From: CAZCSK01 sp964501265
GTDB taxonomy: Bacteria; Actinomycetota; CADDZG01; JAHWKV01
NCBI GenBank assembly: GCA_964501265.1
Contig: CAZCSK010000020.1
Location: 1-39,442, forward strand
Reading direction: 5' to 3'
Length of the DNA: 39,442 nt
The position numbers and the translations under genes were made by a program. Each line of letters starts with the position of its first letter. The first letter of the stretch is position 1. This document shows, in pieces, positions 16,037 through 23,828 of this stretch. Below the pieces are notes generated by a model. It saw only the letters and a list, made by a program, of their open reading frames with translations. It ran no database searches and had not been told where the DNA came from.

Positions 16037-17989
16037 GTGCCGAACAAGTTAATCAACGAAACCAGTCCTTACCTTCTTCAGCACGCTCACAATCCGGTCG
16101 ACTGGAACGCCTGGGACGATGACGCATTAGCCCGCGCACGCGAGGAGGACCGTCCGATCCTGCTTTCGATCGGTTATGCCGCCTGCCACTGGTGCCATGT
16201 GATGGAACGAGAGTCCTTCGAGGACCCGGCGGTCGCCGCGGTAATGAACGAAAAGTTTGTCTGCATAAAAGTCGATCGCGAGGAGCGGCCCGAGATCGAC
16301 GCGATCTACATGGACGCGGTCCAAGCAATGACCGGCCATGGTGGGTGGCCCATGACGATGTTTCTCGCACCCGACGGAACACCGTTTTACGGCGGCACTT
16401 ACTTTCCTCCAGACGACCGACACGGTCTGCCAGCGTTTAGAAAGGTCTTGGAGGCAGTACACGACGCGTGGCTCACCAAGCGCGACACAGTTGTAGAGCA
16501 AGGAAGAAGTTTGATTCAGCAGATCGATAAGCAATCCCGCCCAGTTCCCTCTCGTGAACCGATGACTAACTCGCTGATCACCCATGGAGTTGAACACCTC
16601 GCCCATTCATTCGATGCGGTCAACGGTGGGTTCGGCGACTCGCCCAAGTTTCCGCAGGCCCCCGTGCTTGAGTTTCTATTGCGTGCCGCAACATTGGACC
16701 TAGGACGCTCGCGCGAAATGATCGACACCACATTGACGCGTATGGCAATGGGTGGCATCTACGACCAGCTGGGCGGGGGATTCGCCAGATACTCAGTAGA
16801 CGAGACCTGGCTTGTTCCGCACTTCGAGAAAATGCTCTACGACAACGCGCAGTTGGCCCGCGTCTACACGCGAGCGTGGCAGCTAACAAAAAAACCGCTG
16901 TTTCGAAGGATCGCGATAGAAACACTTGATTACCTACAGCTAGATATGCGGTCCCCCGAAGGAGGCTTTTATGCGAGCGAGGATGCCGATTCCGAGGGCG
17001 TTGAAGGTAAGTTTTACGTTTGGTCTCAACAAGAGTTCGTATCGATCGCACCCGAAGCAGCCTCGTATTACGGAGTAACTCCGGAGGGCAACTTCGAGGG
17101 GTGGAACATCCTGACTGGAACCGGCGATGAGGTCCCTGTCGACCAGCGAACCCGGCTGCTGCATACGCGCTCTTCGCGACTGCGGCCTGCCCGTGATGAG
17201 AAAGTGCTCACCTCCTGGAACGGCCTTACAATCTCGGTCCTGGCGGAAGCCGGCGCTGCCTTCGGGCGGGAGGATTTCGTGGAGGCGGCGCGGAGGGCTG
17301 CGACAATGCTCATACCAAAATCAAACGAGCGCCTTCATCATTCCCATAAAAACGGGGTCGTCAAAGGGCTGGGGCTGCTTGAGGACTACGCCTTCCTTGC
17401 GGAAGGGCTTCTCACCCTCTGGGAAGTCACTTTCGAACCGACATGGTTCGAGGCGTGCAAGAAACTCTGCGAACAAATGATCGAACTCTTCTGGGATAAG
17501 GAAGAGGGCGGCTTCTTCACGACGGGCTCTGACCACGAGCGGCTAATCTTGCGCCAGAAAGAAATAGTCGAGTCGGCAACTCCATCTCCAAACGCCGTCG
17601 CCTCGCTGCTACTTCAACGAATGGCCGTCCTAACAGACAACCAGGAGTGGGCCACAAAAGGAGCAACCGCACTGAGGCTCGCCCACACCTACATGGCCCG
17701 CGCGCCACAAGCCAGCGGAACCTCCCTATGCGCCCTCGACTTCTGGCTAACGGGAGCAAAAGAGATAGTCCTAGTGGGCGAAGACGTAACAGCGTTCAAG
17801 GAAGTCATCTGGACCAGATACATACCCAACCGCCTGATAGCAGGCTCGCCCCCCGGCATAGACTCCCCGATGCTAACCGGCAAACTCTCTCCAGGCGGCC
17901 AACCCACCGCATACATCTGCAAGAACTACACCTGCGAAGCCCCAACAACAAACCCCGGCACCTTGGGAGAACAACTAGATTCGCCCTAG
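16037..17989 (+). CDS. Thioredoxin-domain protein of the YyaL/SPATA20 (DUF255) family
   Basis: A 650-residue protein with an N-terminal thioredoxin-like DUF255 domain and an (alpha/alpha)6-barrel-like C-terminal part. The start NKLINETSPYLLQHAHNPVDW is the family signature. The redox motif CHWC lies at 50-53 (Cys50, Cys53), followed by MERESFEDPAVAAVMN. FPQAPVLEFLLR, LGGGFARYSVDETWLVPHFEKMLYDNAQ and VLTSWNGLTISVL mark the rest. The biological role is unsettled, although the family is very widely conserved. GTG 16037 is the start. The last 15 nt of the gene are part of a 30-nt tandem duplication that continues past the stop. Confidence 0.93.
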   Translation: MPNKLINETSPYLLQHAHNPVDWNAWDDDALARAREEDRPILLSIGYAACHWCHVMERESFEDPAVAAVMNEKFVCIKVDREERPEIDAIYMDAVQAMTGHGGWPMTMFLAPDGTPFYGGTYFPPDDRHGLPAFRKVLEAVHDAWLTKRDTVVEQGRSLIQQIDKQSRPVPSREPMTNSLITHGVEHLAHSFDAVNGGFGDSPKFPQAPVLEFLLRAATLDLGRSREMIDTTLTRMAMGGIYDQLGGGFARYSVDETWLVPHFEKMLYDNAQLARVYTRAWQLTKKPLFRRIAIETLDYLQLDMRSPEGGFYASEDADSEGVEGKFYVWSQQEFVSIAPEAASYYGVTPEGNFEGWNILTGTGDEVPVDQRTRLLHTRSSRLRPARDEKVLTSWNGLTISVLAEAGAAFGREDFVEAARRAATMLIPKSNERLHHSHKNGVVKGLGLLEDYAFLAEGLLTLWEVTFEPTWFEACKKLCEQMIELFWDKEEGGFFTTGSDHERLILRQKEIVESATPSPNAVASLLLQRMAVLTDNQEWATKGATALRLAHTYMARAPQASGTSLCALDFWLTGAKEIVLVGEDVTAFKEVIWTRYIPNRLIAGSPPGIDSPMLTGKLSPGGQPTAYICKNYTCEAPTTNPGTLGEQLDSP

Positions 17990-18033
17990 GGGCTTAGAGG
18001 AGGTCTAGATTCGCCTTAGGGGTTGGGGGAGGT
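17975..18033. repeat. Tandem 30/29-nt direct repeat over the 3' end of the DUF255 gene
   Basis: Units 17975-18004 and 18005-18033 both begin CTAGATTCGCC and end GAGGAGGT or GGGGGAGGT, differing by a few substitutions and one deletion. Unit 1 carries the last codons and the TAG stop of the upstream gene. The array adjoins palindromic repeat copy B, so this short intergenic stretch has seen several local duplications. Confidence 0.7.
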
Positions 18034-18178
18034 CAGAGGTCTCTCTGCGGCCACGTGAAACCACGAACCCTGAGTCCGCGAACGAAAGCAACGAGGTGGC
18101 CGCAGAGACGGCCCCAGACCGGAGTACCGCAGAGACGGCCCCAGACCGGAGTACCGCAGAGACGGCCTCAGACCGGAG
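18031..18178. repeat. Palindromic intergenic repeat, copy B, with three 27-nt tandem tail units
   Basis: Left arm 18031-18054 and right arm 18096-18120 pair over a perfect 13-bp core (TCTCTGCGGCCAC) plus an imperfect outer stem, with a loop of about 41 nt similar to that of copy A. At the inner stem one pair is C:G here and G:C in copy A, so pairing is kept while sequence changes. The right arm lies in the first of three tail units (18100-18124, 18127-18151, 18154-18178; 27-nt period, first two identical). As in copy A, the element lies between two convergent genes (the DUF255 and selW-like genes). Confidence 0.75.
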
Positions 18179-18185
18179 CCGTGCC

Positions 18186-18410
18186 CTACGCAGGCAGAGC
18201 GTCGAGAATCTGTTTGTTCTCCGGGAAAGTTTTCGTCTTCTTCTTTGACCAGATGAGCTTGCCGTTAACGGTGACTTCAAAAGTTCCGCCCCCGGACGGA
18301 ATCATTTTGAGCTCCTTGATTTCGGTTCCCCGTTCCAACAACTTCGCCGCCAGACCGACGGCTCGATCAGTGTAGTCTCAGACTACGCAGTATTCGATTT
18401 CGATTTTCAT
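18186..18410 (-). CDS. SelW-like selenoprotein (Rdx/SelWTH family) with in-frame UGA for selenocysteine
   Basis: The reading frame from ATG 18410 gives 74 residues if TGA 18380-18378 is read as selenocysteine: MKIEIEYC-VV-U, i.e. CxxU with Cys8 and Sec11, followed by the family C-terminal block GGGTFEVTVNGKLIWSKKK and FPEN near residues 41-64. This is the thioredoxin-like Rdx fold of SelW, SelT and SelH, thought to act in thiol redox reactions. AGGAGAGGTGG lies upstream of the ATG. The stop is TAG 18188-18186. The TGA stands exactly at the redox position, and a hairpin with a GGUCU loop follows. The gene is 34 nt downstream of ilvA, at the end of the heat-shock operon. A broken Cys homologue (TGC/TGT to TGA) is the alternative but less likely. 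Whether Sec machinery exists is not visible here. Confidence 0.85.
18346..18362 (-). promoter_or_regulatory. Candidate bacterial SECIS hairpin after the selenocysteine UGA
   Basis: On the mRNA, GCCGUC (18362-18357) pairs with GGCGGC (18351-18346) through five Watson-Crick pairs and one G-U, closing a five-base GGUCU loop (18356-18352). The loop starts 21 nt after the UGA. The E. coli fdhF SECIS, which binds SelB, also presents GGUCU in its apical loop about 18 nt after its UGA. The position and loop sequence are what established knowledge of bacterial SECIS elements predicts. The pairing was read by eye, not folded. Confidence 0.7.
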
Positions 18411-18444
18411 CTGTCCACCTCTCCTGAAATAAAACTTTAGAAAC

Positions 18445-19656
18445 CTACCGGCCTTCGACACTGTAACCCGCCTCTTTCAGACTCTTAATCAACGCCTCGA
18501 CGTGATCGGGCCCCCTGGTTTCGACCTGCAGGCCAACTTCCACTTCCCCCAAATACTCCAGCGCCGCCCCTTCACGGTGATGCTCAACTCCCGCGACATT
18601 CGCGCCGGCATCGGCAATAACGCTGAGCAACTTGTGCAGCTCACCTGGACGGTCTGGAACTTTCGTTCTGAAAAGAAAGTATCTTCCCGCCGATCCCATA
18701 CCGAACCTGATCACACGAAGCAAAAGCAGTGGATCGATGTTCCCCCCTGAAAGATGAACGACCACCGGAAACTCGATTTTGGCAACTCCCGTTAACACCG
18801 CTGCGACGCCCGCAGCTCCCGAGGGTTCCACTACAAGTTTGGCCCGTTCCAGTACAAACACCAATGCCTCTGCGATCTGCTCGTCGGTCACAGCAACGAC
18901 CTCATCGACGAACTTCGCCACGTGCGCCAGACACATTTCTCCGGCCTGGCGGGCCGCCAGACCGTCGGCGATCGTGGAGATCGAATCCAACTCGACCGGG
19001 CGTCCCGCCTCGAGTGCGCGGGACATATTCGAAGCCCCGGCAGGCTCAACACCCACGATCCTGATGCCCGGTTTCAGCGCCTTCGCACCTGCTGCGATAC
19101 CCGATATCGAACCTCCGCCGCCGATGGGCGAAACAATTGTCCCCACGTCCGGTAGCTGATCGAGAATTTCCAAGGCGATCGTTCCCTGACCGGCAATCAC
19201 GTCCTTATGCTCGAAGGGATGGACCATCACCGCGCCCGTCTTGTCGGCAAAGGCCTTGGCGGCTGCGTATGCGTCGTCGTAGACGGATCCACCCAGGACG
19301 ACCTTTGCACCATATTTCTCAGTGGCCGCGACCTTTGGAAGCGCCGCCCCTTCGGGCATGAAAACGGTGGAGGAGACGTTTAGCAAAGTTGCACCGAGTG
19401 CCACTCCCTGCGCGTGATTGCCCGCGCTTGCCGCGACGACGCCCCGGGCTCGCTCTTCGTCAGTGAGGCGAGCGATTCGGTTGTAGGCGCCGCGGATCTT
19501 GAAGGATCCGGTGCGTTGCAAGTTCTCGCACTTCAGATAAACCTCGCCGCCGACACGATCGGAAATTGCGCGCGAATGCTCAAGAGGAGTCCTGACGGCA
19601 ACACCTTCCAGCGTGCGCGCAGCTTGCTTGATCTCATCAAGGGTGACGAGGTCCAC
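18445..19656 (-). CDS. ilvA: Threonine ammonia-lyase (threonine dehydratase) with C-terminal ACT domain
   Basis: PLP enzyme converting threonine to 2-oxobutyrate and ammonia, feeding isoleucine synthesis or threonine breakdown. The PLP lysine is Lys53 in TGSFKIRGAYNR. The phosphate-binding glycine loop is PIGGGGSISG near 178-187. A single ACT regulatory domain fills about 325-403 (RTKVPDRPGELHKLLSVIADAGANV). At 403 residues it is the medium form with one ACT domain, not the 500-residue biosynthetic form. The GTG start overlaps the cpn10-like stop by one base. It sits unusually between a co-chaperonin gene and a selenoprotein gene. Confidence 0.94.
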   Translation of the reverse strand: MDLVTLDEIKQAARTLEGVAVRTPLEHSRAISDRVGGEVYLKCENLQRTGSFKIRGAYNRIARLTDEERARGVVAASAGNHAQGVALGATLLNVSSTVFMPEGAALPKVAATEKYGAKVVLGGSVYDDAYAAAKAFADKTGAVMVHPFEHKDVIAGQGTIALEILDQLPDVGTIVSPIGGGGSISGIAAGAKALKPGIRIVGVEPAGASNMSRALEAGRPVELDSISTIADGLAARQAGEMCLAHVAKFVDEVVAVTDEQIAEALVFVLERAKLVVEPSGAAGVAAVLTGVAKIEFPVVVHLSGGNIDPLLLLRVIRFGMGSAGRYFLFRTKVPDRPGELHKLLSVIADAGANVAGVEHHREGAALEYLGEVEVGLQVETRGPDHVEALIKSLKEAGYSVEGR

Positions 19657-20012
19657 TAGAGATAAAGGCCCGTCTTGCCTTCCGCCCGCTCGGACGCGAC
19701 CGCATGGATGTCACGCTCTCGTAGCACGATGTAATCCTCGCCGCGGACCTCCACTTCGTAGGCGGCTTCGGGTGAAAAGAGCACAAGGTCACCGGCCTCG
19801 GAGCTTCGCACCATCGGGCCAATCGCCACGACCTCGCCCCACATCGCCCGGCGGGATTCCGAGTCCACGGTGGCCGGGATAACAATGCCTCCGCGGCTGC
19901 GGCGCTCGCCCAATTCCTTGGGGCTAATCACCAGTATTCGGTCGGCAGTCATGCGGATCGAGTGTTTAGGATCCGCTTCGAACTTTCTCAACTTTCCCTT
20001 CGCGTCGGCCAA
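19656..20012 (-). CDS. Divergent GroES/Cpn10-like co-chaperonin
   Basis: A 118-residue protein whose central part aligns by eye with GroES: IRMTADRILVIS, then the mobile-loop region SRGGIVIP, then GEVVAIGP, GDLVLFSPEA and YIVLRERDIHAV. It has about 18 extra N-terminal residues and a tail after the Cpn10 core. The hydrophobic mobile-loop tripeptide GGIVIP is kept, so it could contact a GroEL ring, but no groEL is in this window. The TTG start is supported by an AAAGGAG six bases upstream. It follows hspR by 11 nt, so it is probably HspR-regulated. It may be a specialised second co-chaperonin. Confidence 0.8.
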   Translation of the reverse strand: MADAKGKLRKFEADPKHSIRMTADRILVISPKELGERRSRGGIVIPATVDSESRRAMWGEVVAIGPMVRSSEAGDLVLFSPEAAYEVEVRGEDYIVLRERDIHAVASERAEGKTGLYL

Positions 20013-20023
20013 ATTATGCTCCT

Positions 20024-20416
20024 TTATCTACGCTCGAAAATATTACGCACGTCGGAAAGACGGACGGGGAACGCCCGGCCCGACATCCAGTTTCGCTCCG
20101 CAAGATCCTTTTGTACTTCGGCCAAGCGTCGGTTCGCCGCGGTCAGCCGTTGCTGGGCCCGCGCCAGCTTATCTTCCAAATCAAGAATTACGCTCACCCC
20201 GGCGAGATTGACTCCTGCCTGCGTCAGTTCCTGAATCCTAACCAATTGGTCCAAGTCGGATTGAGAGTATCGGCGCGAATTGCCCGCCGTGCGCTTGGGT
20301 TCAAGCAATCCTTTCCGTTCGTACATGCGTAACGTCTGCGGATGCATCCCGGCCAAGTCGGCCACTACGCTGATCACGTAGACCGCTCGGTCGGCAGCGT
20401 TTGGATGTTGATTCAT
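20024..20416 (-). CDS. hspR: Heat-shock repressor HspR (MerR family)
   Basis: DNA-binding repressor of the dnaK regulon in actinobacteria, thought to use DnaK as co-repressor. The winged helix-turn-helix is at about 12-60: YVISVVADLAGMHPQTLRMY, ERKGLLEPKR, then SRRYSQSDLDQLVRIQEL. The helix from about 78 (LDLEDKLARAQQRL) is a likely coiled coil. 130 residues. ATG overlaps the dnaJ stop as ATGA. The dnaK-grpE-dnaJ-hspR order matches Streptomyces and mycobacteria. A HAIR-like operator stands upstream of dnaK (23809-23829), closing the autoregulatory loop. Confidence 0.95.
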   Translation of the reverse strand: MNQHPNAADRAVYVISVVADLAGMHPQTLRMYERKGLLEPKRTAGNSRRYSQSDLDQLVRIQELTQAGVNLAGVSVILDLEDKLARAQQRLTAANRRLAEVQKDLAERNWMSGRAFPVRLSDVRNIFERR

Positions 20417-21318
20417 TCTCCCTCTCCCTTCGCGTCGTCTGCAGCGTCGAGTGTTGCTAGCTTTTGGATGAGATCTCTTTGTTCCTTCGAGAGCGCCCTG
20501 GGAACCACGACGTGAACGGTCGCGAGAATGTCAGCTTTTATGTCCTTGATCGACGGACCCTTTCCTCGGATCCGAAATGTCTTTCCCGAAGATGTTCCTG
20601 CCGGAACCTTGAGCTTTACCGATCCCCCGTTAAGGGTCGGAACGCCAATTTCGGCCCCCAGGGCGGCTTCTGCAAAAGTTAGCGGCACGGAAACTGTCAG
20701 GTCGCGCCCGTGTCGGCCAAAAACCTGATGAGGCGCGACTTTGACCTTTATGTAGAGATCGCCTCGGCCGCCGCGGGCCGCTCCACCCTTTCCTGCCAAC
20801 CGGATTCTCGCTCCGTCGGGTACACCCTCGGGGATCCTCACCCTGATGGAACGCGGGGCGGCCCCAGGCTCAGCAACCTGCAATGAAACGGTGGACCCGT
20901 TGATGGCATCCTCAAACGAGATCGTAGCTTCGGTTTCAAGGTCGGCGCCTCGAGTCTGTTGGCGACTGGATCCAAAGAAACTAAAAATGTCGTCCACATT
21001 CGGGCCGAAAATATCGGAGACATCGTCAACTCTCACGTTGTGAGCACCGCCTCGAAAACCTGAGAACCCAGGACCCGGAGCCTTGTACATCTGGCGGAAG
21101 CCATCGTATTCGGCCCTCTTCTTCGAATCCGACAGCACGTCATACGCGCCAGAGATTTCTTTGAACTTTTCCTCAGCCTTCACATCACCGGCATTCGTAT
21201 CGGGATGGTGCTTTTGGGCGAGCTTGCGATAGGCCTTCTTGATTTCAGCCTGGGACGCGCCCTTGCTGACACCTAGAACGGCGTAGTAATCCTTCTCCAC
21301 CCACTCCTTCTGATTCAT
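20413..21318 (-). CDS. dnaJ: DnaJ-type co-chaperone lacking the zinc-finger domain (type II/CbpA-like)
   Basis: Stimulates DnaK ATPase and delivers substrates. The J domain spans about 9-72 with the HPD motif at 38-40 (KHHPDTNAG). A Gly/Phe-rich linker follows (KAPGPGFSGFRGG). Two C-terminal beta domains start near 125 (LETEATISFEDAINGSTV). The four CxxCxGxG zinc repeats of classical DnaJ are absent, giving 301 residues rather than about 375, as in CbpA. ATG 21318 overlaps the grpE stop and its own stop overlaps hspR. Confidence 0.95.
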   Translation of the reverse strand: MNQKEWVEKDYYAVLGVSKGASQAEIKKAYRKLAQKHHPDTNAGDVKAEEKFKEISGAYDVLSDSKKRAEYDGFRQMYKAPGPGFSGFRGGAHNVRVDDVSDIFGPNVDDIFSFFGSSRQQTRGADLETEATISFEDAINGSTVSLQVAEPGAAPRSIRVRIPEGVPDGARIRLAGKGGAARGGRGDLYIKVKVAPHQVFGRHGRDLTVSVPLTFAEAALGAEIGVPTLNGGSVKLKVPAGTSSGKTFRIRGKGPSIKDIKADILATVHVVVPRALSKEQRDLIQKLATLDAADDAKGEGE

Positions 21319-21923
21319 TCATTCTCCGCTTGATCTGCCGCACTCTCGACCTTTTCTTCGGTAACTTTGACCATGACAGGGCGGATCACCCTGCCCTTGA
21401 ATCGATATCCGGAACGCAGAACCTCCTCTACAACATGCGAGCCCGACCCGTCGCCCGAATCGGACATCGCAGCATCGTGCAATTCGGGGTCGAACCTCTC
21501 GCCCTTCGCCAGGATCGGCTCAAGCCCCTCTCCTCGTAACACTTCCGTCAGCTCAGAAAACACAAGTCGTATTCCATCGAGCATCGACTCAAAGTTTTTC
21601 GACTCTCCCGAGGCGCCCAGCGCCAATTCAAAGTGGTCGAGGACGGTGATGAGGCGAGACACCAAGCCCGCCGATGCGATTTCAATCAGGCGGCTCTGCT
21701 CCTTGAGCGTGCGTTTGCGATAGTTGTCGAACTCGGCCTTCAGACGCTGCAGGTCATCCAAGTACACTGCAGAATCAGCGCGGGCCTTTTGCAATTCAAC
21801 GAGCGGATCAGGGACGGGCTCCGGAGCGACGGTCTCACCGTCATCGTCTTCCCGAAACTTTCTTCGGTCGTGGATGGGGATGTGGATTTGGCTTTCGGGG
21901 TTCTTTCGAGGCTCCAAAATCAC
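21315..21923 (-). CDS. grpE: Nucleotide exchange factor GrpE
   Basis: Releases ADP from DnaK. The 202-residue protein has a charged N-terminal arm, a long helical region (LQKARADSAVYLDDLQRLKA, then EFDNYRKRT at about 64-72) and a C-terminal beta domain ending in SGYRFKGRVIRPVMVKVTEE. The start is GTG 21923-21921, overlapping the dnaK stop as GTGA, and the 3' end overlaps dnaJ as ATGA, so the three chaperone genes are translationally coupled. Confidence 0.95.
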   Translation of the reverse strand: MILEPRKNPESQIHIPIHDRRKFREDDDGETVAPEPVPDPLVELQKARADSAVYLDDLQRLKAEFDNYRKRTLKEQSRLIEIASAGLVSRLITVLDHFELALGASGESKNFESMLDGIRLVFSELTEVLRGEGLEPILAKGERFDPELHDAAMSDSGDGSGSHVVEEVLRSGYRFKGRVIRPVMVKVTEEKVESAADQAENE

Positions 21924-23752
21924 GCCCCCTCTTCCACGATCTCCGCGTCGACCACGTCGTCATCTGAGCCTGCCTCGGTCGCGCCGTCCGGGCCCGAGTC
22001 GCCGCCCGAGTTCTGTGCCTTGCTATAGATCGCTTCGGCCAGTTTGTGTGAGGCCTGACTCAGCGTCTCGGAGGCGGACTTGATCTTCTCGGTGTCTTCG
22101 CCCTTCAGCGCCTCTTTCAACTCTTCTAAAGCGTCCTCGATGGACTTGCGATCTTCGTCGGAGACGACCTCTGCATGCTCCTTGAGGGTCTTTTCGGTTT
22201 GATAGACGAGGTTTTCGCCCATGTTACGGGCCTCGGCCGCCTCGCGGCGCAGTTGATCCTCATTGGCATACTGCTCGGCCTCGCGCATCATCTTGTCGAT
22301 CTCTTCCTTCGGAAGCGCGGACCCGCCGGTGATCGTCATTGCTTGTTCCTTGCCGGTCCCAAGATCCTTGGCCGAGACATGCACAATGCCGTTGGCGTCG
22401 ATATCGAATGACACTTCGATCTGCGGCACCCCGCGAGGGGCCGCAGGAATCCCCACCAGATCGAATTGTCCGAGCGATCGCACGGCAGGGGAACTGATCA
22501 TTTGCCCCTCACCTTGAACGACATTGATCGTAACCGAGGGCTGATTGTCGTCGGCAGTTGAATAGATCTCACTCTTTCGAGTTGGAATCGTGGTGTTGCG
22601 CTCGATCATTCTTGTGAAGATGCCACCCTTGGTTTCGATCCCCATCGTCAAGGGTGTGACATCGAGCAGAAGAACATCTTTGACTTCACCCCGTAGGACG
22701 CCTGCCTGCAAAGCCGCTCCCACGGCGACGACCTCATCGGGATTGACGCCCTTGTGAGGCTCCTTGCCGCCCGTGAGCTTCTTGACGAGGTCCTGGATCA
22801 TCGGCATGCGGGTTGATCCGCCAACGAGCACGACGTGGTCGAGAGCAGAAATCTTCTTGCCCCAGTCGGTCAGAGCTCTGTTGAAGGGGCCCTTGACGCG
22901 CTCAAGTAGGGCCTCGCTCATCTGTTCGAGCTGTGAGCGCTTCAGATTGAGCTCAAGATGGATCGGCCCGGCGTCTGTCGCCGTCAGGAACGGGAGATTA
23001 ATGGTGGTCTCGGCCGCTTGCGAGAGTTCGATCTTCGCCTTTTCGGCGGCTTCCTTCAGTCGCTGCAGCGCAACGCGATCCTTCGACAGATCGATCCCGT
23101 TGTTGTTTTTCACTTCCTTCAAGAGATGGTCGATGACCAACTGGTCCCAATCGTCGCCCCCAAGGCGCGCGTCACCGCTGGTGGACTTGACGTCGAACAC
23201 ACCCTCTGCGATCTCAAGAATCGAGACGTCAAACGTGCCTCCGCCAAGGTCGAATACCAGAATCGTCTGCTCGGCGGACTTGTCGAGGCCGTACGCCAGC
23301 GACGCCGCCGTGGGCTCTGCTACGAGACGCAGCACCTCGAGTCCGGCGATCTCACCGGCCTCCTTCGTTGCTTGGCGCTGCGAGTCGTTGAAGTAGGCGG
23401 GGACGGTGATGACCGCCTGGGTAACTTTGTCGCCGAGATACGCCTCGGCGTCACGCTTGAGTTTTAGAAGAATCTGCGCGGATATCTCCTGAGGCTTCCA
23501 GGCCTTCCCGTCGACCTTGACGGTCCAATTCGTCCCCATTTCACGTTTCACAGACCGCACCGTACGATCGGGATTCGTGATGGCCTGCCTCTTGGCGACC
23601 TCTCCTACAAGGATCTCCCCCGACTTCGAAAAAGCGACAACGGAAGGGGTAGTGCGTGCGCCCTCCGCGTTAGGGACGACTACCGCCTCCCCACCCTCCA
23701 AAACACTGACGACTGAGTTGGTGGTCCCCAGATCGATACCTACTGCTTTCAT
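21920..23752 (-). CDS. dnaK: Molecular chaperone DnaK (Hsp70)
   Basis: ATP-driven chaperone of 610 residues. The nucleotide-binding domain opens with GIDLGTTNSVVSVLEGG and contains VPAYFNDSQRQATK, IVFDLGGGTFDVSIL and VLVGGSTRMPMIQ. The substrate domain starts near LLLDVTPLTMGIET. The C-terminus DDDVVDAEIVEEGA is the canonical DnaK tail. At 610 residues it is of the shorter Gram-positive/actinobacterial type. ATG 23752 is preceded by AGGAGGGACGAA. It is the first gene of a seven-gene unit. Confidence 0.98.
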   Translation of the reverse strand: MKAVGIDLGTTNSVVSVLEGGEAVVVPNAEGARTTPSVVAFSKSGEILVGEVAKRQAITNPDRTVRSVKREMGTNWTVKVDGKAWKPQEISAQILLKLKRDAEAYLGDKVTQAVITVPAYFNDSQRQATKEAGEIAGLEVLRLVAEPTAASLAYGLDKSAEQTILVFDLGGGTFDVSILEIAEGVFDVKSTSGDARLGGDDWDQLVIDHLLKEVKNNNGIDLSKDRVALQRLKEAAEKAKIELSQAAETTINLPFLTATDAGPIHLELNLKRSQLEQMSEALLERVKGPFNRALTDWGKKISALDHVVLVGGSTRMPMIQDLVKKLTGGKEPHKGVNPDEVVAVGAALQAGVLRGEVKDVLLLDVTPLTMGIETKGGIFTRMIERNTTIPTRKSEIYSTADDNQPSVTINVVQGEGQMISSPAVRSLGQFDLVGIPAAPRGVPQIEVSFDIDANGIVHVSAKDLGTGKEQAMTITGGSALPKEEIDKMMREAEQYANEDQLRREAAEARNMGENLVYQTEKTLKEHAEVVSDEDRKSIEDALEELKEALKGEDTEKIKSASETLSQASHKLAEAIYSKAQNSGGDSGPDGATEAGSDDDVVDAEIVEEGA

Positions 23753-23799
23753 TTCGTCCCTCCTATTGGCCCACGGCCACTTTAATTGAGTGAACCACC

Positions 23800-23828
23800 A
23801 TATTAAAAGTTGAGTCCCCTTCTGTCAA
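23800..23828 (-). promoter_or_regulatory. Sigma70-type promoter of the dnaK operon
   Basis: On the minus strand TTGACA (23828-23823) and TAATAT (23805-23800) are separated by exactly 17 nt. The -35 box is perfect and the -10 matches TATAAT in all but two positions. Transcription would start about 40-45 nt upstream of the dnaK ATG. The HAIR operator overlaps the -35 box and spacer. Confidence 0.8.

Noticed and set aside
18100..18178. CRISPR array
   Set aside because: Three 27-nt units are directly adjacent with no variable spacers, and no cas genes occur in the window.
18378..18380. Reading the TGA in the SelW-like gene as a nonsense mutation
   Set aside because: The codon stands exactly at the redox position, the frame on both sides matches the family, and a SECIS-like hairpin follows. 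I keep the pseudogene option only as an alternative.
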